Below, piece by piece: positions 34,259 through 42,125 of a DNA stretch of 64,000 nt. Origin of the DNA: JBLNDJ01 sp050261515 (GTDB taxonomy: Bacteria > Acidobacteriota > Terriglobia > Bryobacterales > Bryobacteraceae); NCBI GenBank assembly GCA_050261515.1, contig JBLNDJ010000048.1:1-64000 (forward strand), written 5' to 3'. Positions within the stretch are counted from its first letter, which is position 1. The number at the start of each line of letters is the position of its first letter. The position numbers and the translations under genes are program-made. Under the pieces are notes generated by a model. It was given only the letters and a program-made list of their open reading frames with translations. It had not been told where the DNA came from and made no database searches.

Positions 34259-35144
34259 AGAACTGCTGGGCCCGGGTTGCGTCTTTGAGGATCTGGCGCT
34301 TGAGAGCTTCCGGGGATTCGAATTTTCTTTCTTCCCGGAGGCGCTTGAGGAATTCGACTCGGATGGCCGCCGGGGTGGGGGGGGCGAAGGGTCCCAGGAG
34401 GAACGTCTCTATGGTCAGTTCGTTTCCTTCGAAGGTGGGGCGTGTTCCTATGTTGGTTACCGAGGGCCAGGTGCGGGGGCCGTCCGCCGTTCGGGTGATG
34501 TAGACTCCGTTGGCCGGGAGAACTTCGGCTTGGGGTTTGAGGTTGAGGGTGGGGACGGTTTGCCTGGAGCCGATACCGCGGCCTTTGACGACCGGGCCTT
34601 CAATCGCGTAGCAGCGCTCGAGCATGCGGCCGGCGAGCGAGACGTCTCCGGCGGCGATCCGCCTTCTGATTTCGCTCGAGGAAACCGGGCGGCCTCTCAT
34701 ATGGACCGCGGGGACCGCTTCGACGGAAAAACCATATTGCTTTCCGAGTTCTGCCAGCGTGTGGGTGTCTCCGGCGTGGCCGCGGCCGAAGCGGAAGTTA
34801 TCGCCTACGAGGACGGCCTTCGCCTCGAGCTTTGCGGCGAGAATGTCTTTCGCGAACGCTTCGGGGGAGAGGCGGGAGAATTCCGGCGTGAAGGGCTGGA
34901 TCAGAATCTGCTCGATTCCTTCCGCGCGCATCAGGGCGGCGCGTTGTTCGGGCGTGGTCATGAGGCGCGGGGCCCGCTCAGGCGCGACGACGCGGGCCGG
35001 GTGCGGGTCGAAGGTCAGGACCGAGGGCGTCCAGCCGCGCTCGCGCGCGAGAGCCACGACCCGCCGCAGGATCTGCCTGTGGCCGGTATGGACTCCATCG
35101 AAGTTCCCGATGGTGAGCACCGCCGGGCCGCGCCAGTCTTTCAT
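34233..35144 (-). CDS. ribF: Bifunctional riboflavin kinase / FAD synthetase
   Basis: 303 aa. The N-terminal FAD synthetase nucleotidyltransferase has GNFDGVHTGHRQIL and VSSSEIRRRIAAGDVSLA. The C-terminal riboflavin kinase has GPVVKGRGIGSRQTVPTLNL, ANGVYITR, VTNIGTRPTF and ETFLLG. It converts riboflavin to FMN and FAD. The last residues RLLPSGF and the stop come from the heptad repeat, so the native C-terminus has been replaced or extended. It overlaps the MBL gene upstream by 4 nt (ATGA). Confidence 0.93.
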   Translation of the reverse strand: MKDWRGPAVLTIGNFDGVHTGHRQILRRVVALARERGWTPSVLTFDPHPARVVAPERAPRLMTTPEQRAALMRAEGIEQILIQPFTPEFSRLSPEAFAKDILAAKLEAKAVLVGDNFRFGRGHAGDTHTLAELGKQYGFSVEAVPAVHMRGRPVSSSEIRRRIAAGDVSLAGRMLERCYAIEGPVVKGRGIGSRQTVPTLNLKPQAEVLPANGVYITRTADGPRTWPSVTNIGTRPTFEGNELTIETFLLGPFAPPTPAAIRVEFLKRLREERKFESPEALKRQILKDATRAQQFFRLLPSGF

Positions 35145-35923
35145 GCGACTTCGATCTCCAGCCCGTCGTAGGCGAGGTGAACGTTGGGCGGCAGCGAGCG
35201 CTCGGTTTCGGCGTGTGCCAGGTCGTGGCAGATGTGCGTGAAATACGCACGGGCGGGCTTGAGGTGCTCGACGTATTCGAGAGCGCGCGCGACCGTGGTG
35301 TGGGTCGGGTGCGGCTTGTGGCGGAGAGCGTCGAGGAACAGGACGTCGAGCCCGTGGAGCGCTTTGAGCGGCTCGGCGGGGATCTCGCTGTGATCGGTGA
35401 GATACGCCGCGGAGCCGAAGCGGTAGCCGTAGACCCGGGTGCTTCCGTGGTTGAGCGCGATCGGCCGGAACTGCATGCCGAACAGCTCGAACGGCTCGCC
35501 GTCGAGCGGGTGAGTCTCGAGGCGCGGCACGTGCGAATCGTGCGCCACGTCGGCGAAGACGTATTCGAACACGCGCCGCAGCGTGGCGATCGTTTCGGGC
35601 GAGCCGTAGACGGGGATGCCCGAGCGCTGGCGGTAGTTGAACGGCCGCACGTCATCGAGGCCCATGATGTGGTCGGCGTGCGCGTGCGTGAAGACGATGG
35701 CGTCGAGGTGGTCGACGCCCGTGCGCAGAATTTGCGTGCGGAAGTCGGGCGTCGTATCGATGACGACGTTGCGGCCGCCGTAGGTCAGCAGGACCGAGGG
35801 GCGCAGGCGCTTGTCGCGCGGGTCCGCCGAGGTGCAGACGGCGCAGCGGCAGCCGATGGTCGGGACGCCGACGCTGGTTCCCGAGCCGAGGACCGTGATT
35901 TTGAGGCAAACCGCCTCAGGCAT
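35141..35923 (-). CDS. MBL-fold metallo-hydrolase (PhnP-like)
   Basis: 260 aa. The opening LKITVLGSGTSVGVPTIGCRCAVCTSADPRDKRLRPS is that of the PhnP/tRNase Z-like branch of the metallo-beta-lactamase superfamily, including its C25/C27/C30 cysteine set. HAHADH at residues 80-85 binds zinc, NHGSTRVYGYRF and LTDHSE contain further ligands, and FTHICHDLAHAE closes the site. Members are phosphodiesterases. The natural substrate here is unknown. Coupled by overlaps to DUF1844 upstream and ribF downstream. Confidence 0.85.
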   Translation of the reverse strand: MPEAVCLKITVLGSGTSVGVPTIGCRCAVCTSADPRDKRLRPSVLLTYGGRNVVIDTTPDFRTQILRTGVDHLDAIVFTHAHADHIMGLDDVRPFNYRQRSGIPVYGSPETIATLRRVFEYVFADVAHDSHVPRLETHPLDGEPFELFGMQFRPIALNHGSTRVYGYRFGSAAYLTDHSEIPAEPLKALHGLDVLFLDALRHKPHPTHTTVARALEYVEHLKPARAYFTHICHDLAHAETERSLPPNVHLAYDGLEIEVA

Positions 35924-36206
35924 TCGTCTTCGCCTGCGCTTGCGCGGCCTGCACGTAGCGGAACCGCAGCTCAGTCAGCTGGTTATCCAGCAGCCGCTTT
36001 TCCTCGAGGCCGAGGTTGCCGCGTGTCTTTTCCTGAAGCATCGCCAGCATGTCGATGGCGTGCTGCGCGGCCGCCAGGTTCGGCTTCGGGGGGTCCTTCT
36101 CCTCGCCTAAGTGCAGCAGGCCGAGGAACATCTGGGCTTCGGTCGCGGTGCGCAGGACAAGAAACTCGAACGTGGCGGGAGGGATGGGGTATTCTGCATC
36201 GCTCAT
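35916..36206 (-). CDS. DUF1844 protein
   Basis: 96 aa helical protein. FEFLVLRTATEAQMFLGLLHLGEE...PNLAAAQHAIDMLAMLQEKTRGNLGLEEKRLLDNQLTELRFRYVQAAQ matches the DUF1844 family, which is small, conserved in Acidobacteriota and some deltaproteobacteria, and of unknown function. First gene of the DUF1844-MBL-ribF run, overlapping the MBL gene by 8 nt. Confidence 0.85.
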   Translation of the reverse strand: MSDAEYPIPPATFEFLVLRTATEAQMFLGLLHLGEEKDPPKPNLAAAQHAIDMLAMLQEKTRGNLGLEEKRLLDNQLTELRFRYVQAAQAQAKTNA

Positions 36207-36332
36207 CGAAGACTATTGTAAGACGGCGGCGATCGAAGCCCGAAGGGCGGGATGCAACGTAGGGAACGCCGATCCCGCCTGGCGGTACTACTGATGGCCG
36301 CTTGCATCTGTTACCCTGAAATTTCCCGCCAA

Positions 36333-37142
36333 ATGAGCAACAATTCTCAGTCTGAGGCCGGCGAAAAGTTCCAGCGACTCACGGAAATCATGGCCCGGCT
36401 GCGGTCGCCGGAGGGCTGCCCGTGGGACCGCGAGCAGAATTTCGACACCATCAAGCCGTACTTGCTGAAGGAGACTTACGAGGTCCTCGAGGCGATCGAC
36501 GCTCGGGATTGGCCTTCACTCGCCGAAGAACTCGGCGATCTGATGCTCGAGGCCGTGTTCTTTGCCCAGATGGCTCGCGAGGCCGGGCTGTTTGGCATCG
36601 AGGATTCGCTCGACGCGATCAACGCGAAGCTGGTCCGGCGGCATCCGCATGTGTTCGGGGCGGGCACGGCGAAGACGGCCGAGGATGTCACTCGCCGCTG
36701 GGACGAGATCAAGGCCGAGGAGAAGAAAGACCGCAAGGCGGATCAGGCCGGGCTGCTCGAATCGGTTCCTCGCGCGCTACCCGCGCTGGTCGAAGCCGCG
36801 CAGATCAGCTCTCGCGCGGCCCGTGTCGGGTTCGACTGGAACCGGACCGAGGACGTCCTCGAAAAGCTCGACGAAGAACTGGGCGAACTGGCCGAGGCTC
36901 GCGCGAACGGCGCTTCGCAGGGCGAGATCGAAGGCGAACTCGGCGACCTGCTGTTCGTGATCGTGAACCTCGCCCGGTTCCTGAAGGTGGACCCCGAGCA
37001 GGCCCTCCGCAAGACCAACCGCAAGTTCCGCGAACGCTTCGGCTACGTCGAGCGCTCGCTCAAGGCGGCCGGGAAAGAGCCCGGCGGGGCGACTCTCGAC
37101 GAGATGGAGGCGCTGTGGCAGGAATCGAAACGCAACGGCTGA
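36333..37142 (+). CDS. mazG: Nucleoside triphosphate pyrophosphohydrolase MazG
   Basis: 269 aa from ATG 36333; the longer frame to 36252 lacks coding character. Two MazG domains are present: LMARLRSPEGCPWDREQNFDTIKPYLLKETYEVLEAIDARDWPSLAEELGDLMLEAVF with the EExxE/ExxD magnesium motifs, and a second with DEELGELAEARA...EGELGDLLFVIVNLARFLKVDPEQALRKTNRKF. It hydrolyses aberrant NTPs to NMP and pyrophosphate. First gene of a six-gene plus-strand operon; its end overlaps the GNAT gene by 28 nt. Confidence 0.93.
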   Translation: MSNNSQSEAGEKFQRLTEIMARLRSPEGCPWDREQNFDTIKPYLLKETYEVLEAIDARDWPSLAEELGDLMLEAVFFAQMAREAGLFGIEDSLDAINAKLVRRHPHVFGAGTAKTAEDVTRRWDEIKAEEKKDRKADQAGLLESVPRALPALVEAAQISSRAARVGFDWNRTEDVLEKLDEELGELAEARANGASQGEIEGELGDLLFVIVNLARFLKVDPEQALRKTNRKFRERFGYVERSLKAAGKEPGGATLDEMEALWQESKRNG

Positions 37143-37846
37143 CGAGGCATACGGAGTTCGCCCAGGCTGTGCGCCTGCAACAACAGGTGTGGGGTTTCGC
37201 CGAAAGCGAACTGCTTCCGGTGCGGGCGTTCGTGGTGGCGTCGGAGATCGGAGGGCAGGTTTTCGGCGCGTTCGACGGCGCGCGCATGGTGGGGTTCTGC
37301 CTGGCGGTACCCGGACTGAGGCCGGGCGGGGCGGGGTACCTGCACAGCCAGATGCTGGGCGTGCTTCCGGAATACCGCGACCGGCACGTGGGCCGGGCGC
37401 TCAAGCTGGCGCAGCGGCGCGATGCGCTCGAGCACTCGATCGAGCTGATCGAGTGGACCTTCGATCCCCTCGAGCTCAAGAATGCGTACTTCAATATCGA
37501 GCGTCTCGGGGCCGTCGTGCGGCGGTACGTGCTCAACAAATACGGCACGACTACCAGTCCTCTGCACGGGAGCCTGCCGACGGACCGGTGCGTGGCCGAG
37601 TGGTGGCTGCGGTCGCCGCGCGTGGATGCGGCCTTGGCGGGCAATCCGCTGCCGCGTCCGGAGGCGGCGGCGTGTATCGAGGTGCCCGCGAACATCGACG
37701 CGTTGCGGCGTGAATCGCCCGCCGAGGCGCGGCGCCTCCAGTCGGAAATCAGCGGGAAATTCATCGAGTGCTTCCGGCGCGGGCTTGCGGTCACGGGGTT
37801 CGAGCGGGGCGGAACGTATTTGTTAACTCCATGGCCTTCCGAGTAG
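37115..37846 (+). CDS. GNAT-family N-acetyltransferase-like protein
   Basis: 243 aa from GTG 37115, the only start near the expected N-terminus (AGIETQRLTRHTEFAQAVRLQQQVWGF). The core GQVFGAFDGARMVGFCLAVPGLR...YLHSQMLGVLPEYRDRHVGRALKLAQRRDAL carries the GNAT acetyl-CoA loop (RDRHVGRAL). The following IEWTFDPLELKNAYFNIERLGAVVRRYVLNKYG is typical of a large predicted GNAT subgroup often beside menC-like genes. Substrate unknown. It overlaps mazG by 28 nt and the next gene by 16 nt, so all three are coupled. Confidence 0.8.
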   Translation: MAGIETQRLTRHTEFAQAVRLQQQVWGFAESELLPVRAFVVASEIGGQVFGAFDGARMVGFCLAVPGLRPGGAGYLHSQMLGVLPEYRDRHVGRALKLAQRRDALEHSIELIEWTFDPLELKNAYFNIERLGAVVRRYVLNKYGTTTSPLHGSLPTDRCVAEWWLRSPRVDAALAGNPLPRPEAAACIEVPANIDALRRESPAEARRLQSEISGKFIECFRRGLAVTGFERGGTYLLTPWPSE

Positions 37847-38946
37847 ACAGTATTGTTTTGCGGCAGGTCTCGATGCCGCTGGTGCATTTCTTCGAGACGA
37901 GCTTCGGCCGCACGACGCGGCGCGAGATCGTGCTTGTGGAGGCCATCGCCGATGGCGTCTCCGGCTGGGGCGAGGTCACGGCGGGGGAGCATCCCTTCTA
38001 CAACGAAGAATGGACCGAATCGGCGTGGCTGATTCTGCAGCACTACGCCGCGCCGCGCGTGCTTGGGCGCACGCTCGGATCCGCGTGCGAGGCCGCTCCG
38101 CTGTTCGAGCGGATACGCGGGCATCGCATGGCCTGGGGCGGCCTCGAGGCCGCGCTCTGGGATCTCGAAGCGCGCCTGCTCGGCCGGCCGCTGTGGCGGC
38201 AGATCGGCGGCGGGGCGCGCAAGGAGATCCCGTGCGGCGTCTCGATCGGCATCCAGGAAACGCCGGCGAAGCTGCTCGAGAAGATCGCGCACGAACTCGC
38301 GGCCGGCTACCAGCGCATCAAGATCAAAATCAAACCGGGGTGGGACGTCGAGATCGTCCGCGAGGTGCGACGGGCATTCCCGAACATCAGGCTCATGGCG
38401 GACGCCAACTCCGCCTACACGCTCGCCGATGCGGACCGCCTGCGCCGCCTCGACGAGTTCTACCTCATGATGATCGAGCAGCCGCTCGCGCACGACGACA
38501 TCATCGACCACGCCGAGTTGCAGGCGAAGCTTGAAACGCCTATCTGCCTGGACGAGTGCATCCGCACGGCTCATCACGCCGAGCAGGCCATCCGGTTGGG
38601 AGCGTGCAAGATCATCAACATCAAGCTGGGGCGCGTGGGCGGGTTCGCCGAGGCGCGGCGCGTTCACGACGTGGCGCAGGCTGCCGGCGTCCCGGTCTGG
38701 TGCGGCGGCATGCTCGAATCGGGCGTGGGCCGCGCGCACAACATCGCCCTTTCGACGCTGCCGAATTTCGTGCTGCCGGGCGATGTTTCGGCGAGCCAAC
38801 GCTACTGGAAGCGCGACCTGATCGATCCGCCGGTCGAGGTGAGCGCGCGCGGCACGATCGCCGTGCGCGACGACGCCGGCTTCGGCTACCCGCTCGATAC
38901 CGAATTCCTGCGCGCGGCCACGGTGCGCGAAGCGGCGGTCCGATAA
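37831..38946 (+). CDS. menC: o-Succinylbenzoate synthase / N-succinylamino acid racemase (enolase superfamily)
   Basis: 371 aa from ATG 37831. Catalytic residues of the muconate-lactonizing group are visible: K166/K168 in RIKIKIKPG, D191 in MADANSAY, E216 in MIEQPLA, D241 in CLDECI and K265 in IINIKLGRVGG. It either makes o-succinylbenzoate for menaquinone or racemises N-succinyl amino acids; the two cannot be separated by sequence here. The adjacent GNAT protein is the usual partner of the racemase form. No other men genes are in the window. Confidence 0.87.
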   Translation: MAFRVDSIVLRQVSMPLVHFFETSFGRTTRREIVLVEAIADGVSGWGEVTAGEHPFYNEEWTESAWLILQHYAAPRVLGRTLGSACEAAPLFERIRGHRMAWGGLEAALWDLEARLLGRPLWRQIGGGARKEIPCGVSIGIQETPAKLLEKIAHELAAGYQRIKIKIKPGWDVEIVREVRRAFPNIRLMADANSAYTLADADRLRRLDEFYLMMIEQPLAHDDIIDHAELQAKLETPICLDECIRTAHHAEQAIRLGACKIINIKLGRVGGFAEARRVHDVAQAAGVPVWCGGMLESGVGRAHNIALSTLPNFVLPGDVSASQRYWKRDLIDPPVEVSARGTIAVRDDAGFGYPLDTEFLRAATVREAAVR

Positions 38947-38947
38947 G

Positions 38948-40243
38948 TTGGCTGCGTTCGGCCAACTCCTGCGCGAAAACCCCAACTACCGCTACACGTG
39001 GATGGGGCAGGTGGTCAGCGAGATCGGCGACCACTTCAACAACATCGCGGTGTTCAGCCTGGCGCTGGCGGTGACAAAGTCGGGGCTGGTGGTGAGCGGC
39101 ATCATGCTGGCTCGCGCGGTGTCGGCGATTCTGGCTGGACCGCTGGCGGGAGTGGTGCTCGACCGCCTGGACCGCAAGCGGGTCATGATCGCGAGCGACC
39201 TGTTCCGCGCCGCGTTCGCCGCGCTGTTCATTCTGACCGTCTCGCAGCCCGATCCCTGGAAGCTCTACGTCTTCAGCGGCCTGCTCATGTTCGCCTCGCC
39301 GTTTTTCACCAGCGGCCGCTCGTCGATCCTGCCCGCGGTAGCGAGCGAAGGGGAACTGCACACGGCGAACTCGGTGACGCAGATCACGCAGTGGACCACG
39401 CTGGTCATCGGCACGATGCTCGCCGGGACGACGGTGATGCAGTTCGGCTACCGCTGGGCCTTCGCGCTGAACGCGACCTCGTTTCTGTTTTCGGCGTTCT
39501 GCATCTGGCGTCTGCGCCCGCCGCGTGGCGCCGCGTTCCGTGCGCGGAGCAGAGCGCTGACCGAGAGCGAAGTGGTGCGGCCATGGCACGAGTACACCGA
39601 GGGGCTGAAATACATGCGGGCGACGCCGCTGATTCTCGGGATCGCGGTGGTCAACGTCGGGTGGGCGACGGGCGGCGGCGCGGCGCAGATCCTGTTCAGC
39701 CTGTTCGGCGAGATCGTCTTCGACAAGGGCGCGGCGGGGATCGGGCAGATCTGGGGATGCGCCGGCCTCGGGCTGCTGGCCGGAGGCGTCTTCGGCCACT
39801 GGTTCGGCAGGCGCGTGAGCTTCCGCGCGTACAAGCGCACGATCGCGATCTGCTACGTCGTCCACGGCGGCGCTTACGTGATCTTCAGCCAGATGCAGCA
39901 GTACTGGCTGGCGCTGGTCTTCATCGCGTTGTCGCGCGCAGCGGTCGGGGTCAGCTCGGTGTTGAACATGACGCAGCTTCTCAGAAACGTGCCGGACCAG
40001 TTCCGCGGGCGCGTGTTCGCGACGATGGAGTCGCTGACGTGGGCGGTTATGATGCTGTCGATGACCGCGGCGGGAATCGCATCGCAAGCCTGGGGCCCGC
40101 GGACGATCGGGGCATGGAGCGGCGTGCTCAGTTCGACGACCGCGCTGGCGTGGGGATATCTGAACCTGACGGGGCGGCTGCCTGAGCCGAAGGCCGAGGG
40201 AGTGGAGCGGAACGAGATCGAGGTGCGGGAGCCGACGGTGTGA
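38948..40243 (+). CDS. MFS transporter (enterobactin-exporter-like group)
   Basis: 431 aa, about twelve helices, from TTG 38948, one nucleotide after the menC-like stop. GPLAGVVLDRLDRKRVMIASDLFRAAFAALF is the TM2-3 loop signature of the MFS, and the overall pattern (NPNYRYTWMGQVVSEIGDHFNNIAVFSLALAVT; SGRSSILPAVASEGELHTANSVTQITQWTT) is that of the MFS_3/EntS-like exporters. Substrate unknown. Part of the mazG operon. Confidence 0.85.
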   Translation: MAAFGQLLRENPNYRYTWMGQVVSEIGDHFNNIAVFSLALAVTKSGLVVSGIMLARAVSAILAGPLAGVVLDRLDRKRVMIASDLFRAAFAALFILTVSQPDPWKLYVFSGLLMFASPFFTSGRSSILPAVASEGELHTANSVTQITQWTTLVIGTMLAGTTVMQFGYRWAFALNATSFLFSAFCIWRLRPPRGAAFRARSRALTESEVVRPWHEYTEGLKYMRATPLILGIAVVNVGWATGGGAAQILFSLFGEIVFDKGAAGIGQIWGCAGLGLLAGGVFGHWFGRRVSFRAYKRTIAICYVVHGGAYVIFSQMQQYWLALVFIALSRAAVGVSSVLNMTQLLRNVPDQFRGRVFATMESLTWAVMMLSMTAAGIASQAWGPRTIGAWSGVLSSTTALAWGYLNLTGRLPEPKAEGVERNEIEVREPTV

Positions 40244-40271
40244 GCCGGCGGCCTGCTGTATCATTGTTGCG

Positions 40272-41390
40272 ATGAAACCTCTCGGGCTAACCTGCATGCT
40301 GCTGTCCGCCGCGTTCGTGGCGTCGGCGGCCGACTACCTGATGTACGTCGGCACCTACACGGGGCCGAAGAGCAAGGGCATCTACGTCTACCGGTTTCAG
40401 CCCGCGACGGGCGAGATTACGGAACTCGGCCTGGCGGGTGAGGTGAAGAATCCTTCGTTCCTGGCCATTCATCCGAGCGGGGATTACTTGTATTCGGCCG
40501 ATGAAACGCGCAACGGATCGGTCAGCGCGTTCCGCATCGACCGTAAGAGCGGCAAGCTCAGGCTGCTCAACTCGGTTTCCTCGCACGGCTCGGCGCCCTG
40601 TGCCCTTTCGGTGGATGCGACCGGACGCAACGTGCTCGTGGCGAACTACGGCTCGGGCAGCATCGCGCTGCTTCCGGTCAAAGCGGACGGCAGTCTTGAA
40701 GAGGCTTCCGCCACCGACCAGCACAAGGGAACGGGCGCCGACCCGAAGCGCCAGGAAGGGCCGCACGCGCACTCGGCCGATTTTCCGGCGGGGAACCGCT
40801 TCGCGCTGGTCGCCGATCTCGGGCTCGACAAGATCTTCATCTACCGGTTCGACCCGGAGAAGCACACGCTCGCGCTGAACGAGCCGGGTTTCGGCAGTGT
40901 GCCGCCGGGTTCCGGGCCGCGCCACGTGGCGTTCCATCCCAACGGGAAGTTCACCTACGTGATCAACGAGCTGAATTCCACCGTGACGTCGTTCGAGTGG
41001 GACGGGACCAAGGGCGCGCTCAAGCAACTGGGCACGGTTTCCGCCAATACGAAGGACTTCAAGGGCGAGACGGACGGCGCCGAGATCCAGGTGCACCCGA
41101 GCGGCAAGTTCGTCTATGCGTCGAACCGCGCCGAAGCGAACAACATCGCGCTGTTCAAGGCGGACAACAAAGGCGGCCTCACGTTTGTCTCGACCACGCC
41201 TTCGGGCGGGCTGCATCCGCGCTACTTCGGGATCGACCCGACCGGCGCGTGGCTGCTGGCGGCGAATCAGGATTCGAACAACATCGTGCTGTTCCGCGTC
41301 GATCCGACCAGCGGCAAGCTCACGCCGCAGGGCAAGCCGGTCGAGATTTCGGCTCCGGTTTGCGTGAAGTTCGTTGCCGCTGCGCGATAA
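40272..41390 (+). CDS. Lactonase-family beta-propeller (6-phosphogluconolactonase-like), exported
   Basis: 372 aa. A signal peptide (MKPLGLTCMLLSAAFVASA) precedes a seven-bladed propeller: YLMYVGTYTGPKSKGIYVYRF, PSFLAIHPSGDYLYSADETRNGSVSAF, HAHSADFPAGNRFALVADLGLDKIFIYRF, GSGPRHVAFHPNGKFTYVINELNSTVTSF and HPRYFGIDPTGAWLLAANQDSNNIVLFRVD. This is the YkgB/Pgl lactonase family; exported members probably act on sugar or other lactones, not on cytosolic phosphogluconolactone. 28 nt after the MFS gene. Confidence 0.85.
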   Translation: MKPLGLTCMLLSAAFVASAADYLMYVGTYTGPKSKGIYVYRFQPATGEITELGLAGEVKNPSFLAIHPSGDYLYSADETRNGSVSAFRIDRKSGKLRLLNSVSSHGSAPCALSVDATGRNVLVANYGSGSIALLPVKADGSLEEASATDQHKGTGADPKRQEGPHAHSADFPAGNRFALVADLGLDKIFIYRFDPEKHTLALNEPGFGSVPPGSGPRHVAFHPNGKFTYVINELNSTVTSFEWDGTKGALKQLGTVSANTKDFKGETDGAEIQVHPSGKFVYASNRAEANNIALFKADNKGGLTFVSTTPSGGLHPRYFGIDPTGAWLLAANQDSNNIVLFRVDPTSGKLTPQGKPVEISAPVCVKFVAAAR

Positions 41391-41400
41391 TCGTGGCTAG

Positions 41401-42069
41401 ATGTTCGGTGCGATCAGGGAACAGGTAGAGACGATCTTTCGCGAAGACCCCGCCGCCAAGAGCGTGCTGGAGGTCGTCCTCTGTTATCCCGGATTCCATG
41501 CGGCGCTGCTGCACCGGGCGGCGCACCGTCTCTACCGGGCGGGATTCACGACGCCGGCGCGTATGCTCTCTCAGTTCACGCGCTGGCTGACCGGCATCGA
41601 GATCCACCCGGGCGCGAAGATCGGGCGGCGGTTCTTCATCGACCACGGCATGGGGGTCGTGATCGGCGAAACGGCCGAGATCGGCGACGACGTGCTGCTG
41701 TATCAGGGCGTCACGCTCGGGGGCACCGGCAAGGAGAAGGGCAAACGGCATCCGACGCTCGGCAACAAGGTCGTGGTCGGAACGGGCGCCAAGGTGCTCG
41801 GTAACATACGCATCGGCGACTGCGTGAAAATCGGCGCGGGCTCGGTGGTGGTGCACTCGGTGCCGGATCATTCGACCGTGGTCGGGATTCCGGGGCGCGT
41901 GGTTCGCGTCGGGGGCGTCGAGACGAACGACGTGCTCGAGCATGGGAAGCTGCCGGATCCGGAAGGGCAGGCGATCGACGAACTGTCGGCGCGGATCGAG
42001 CGACTGGAGAGCCAGGTGCGGGCGCTGCTCGAGGAGCGGCAGGCGCCCGTTTCCGACAAACGCTGCTAG
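41401..42069 (+). CDS. cysE: Serine O-acetyltransferase
   Basis: 222 aa, the short (EpsC-type) form. It has the left-handed beta-helix hexapeptide repeats IEIHPGAKIGRRFFIDHGMGVVIGETAEIGDDVLLYQGVTLGGTGKEKGKRHPTLGNKVVVGTGAKVLGNIRIGDCVKIGAGSVV, including the catalytic His/Asp in FIDHGMGVVIGETA. It acetylates serine for cysteine synthesis. The C-terminal tail is a coiled-coil-like ELSARIERLESQVRALLEE. Last gene of the mazG operon, 10 nt after the lactonase-like gene; a terminator hairpin follows. Confidence 0.94.
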   Translation: MFGAIREQVETIFREDPAAKSVLEVVLCYPGFHAALLHRAAHRLYRAGFTTPARMLSQFTRWLTGIEIHPGAKIGRRFFIDHGMGVVIGETAEIGDDVLLYQGVTLGGTGKEKGKRHPTLGNKVVVGTGAKVLGNIRIGDCVKIGAGSVVVHSVPDHSTVVGIPGRVVRVGGVETNDVLEHGKLPDPEGQAIDELSARIERLESQVRALLEERQAPVSDKRC

Positions 42070-42089
42070 CTCTTCGGCCGCCGGGGGGT

Positions 42090-42116
42090 GGGCGCTCCCA
42101 TGTCGCCGGAGCGCCC
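42090..42116. terminator. Convergent terminator hairpin
   Basis: GGGCGCTCC pairs perfectly with GGAGCGCCC over a 9-nt loop, between the convergent cysE and symporter genes. Confidence 0.7.
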
Positions 42117-42125
42117 GCGGGCGTC

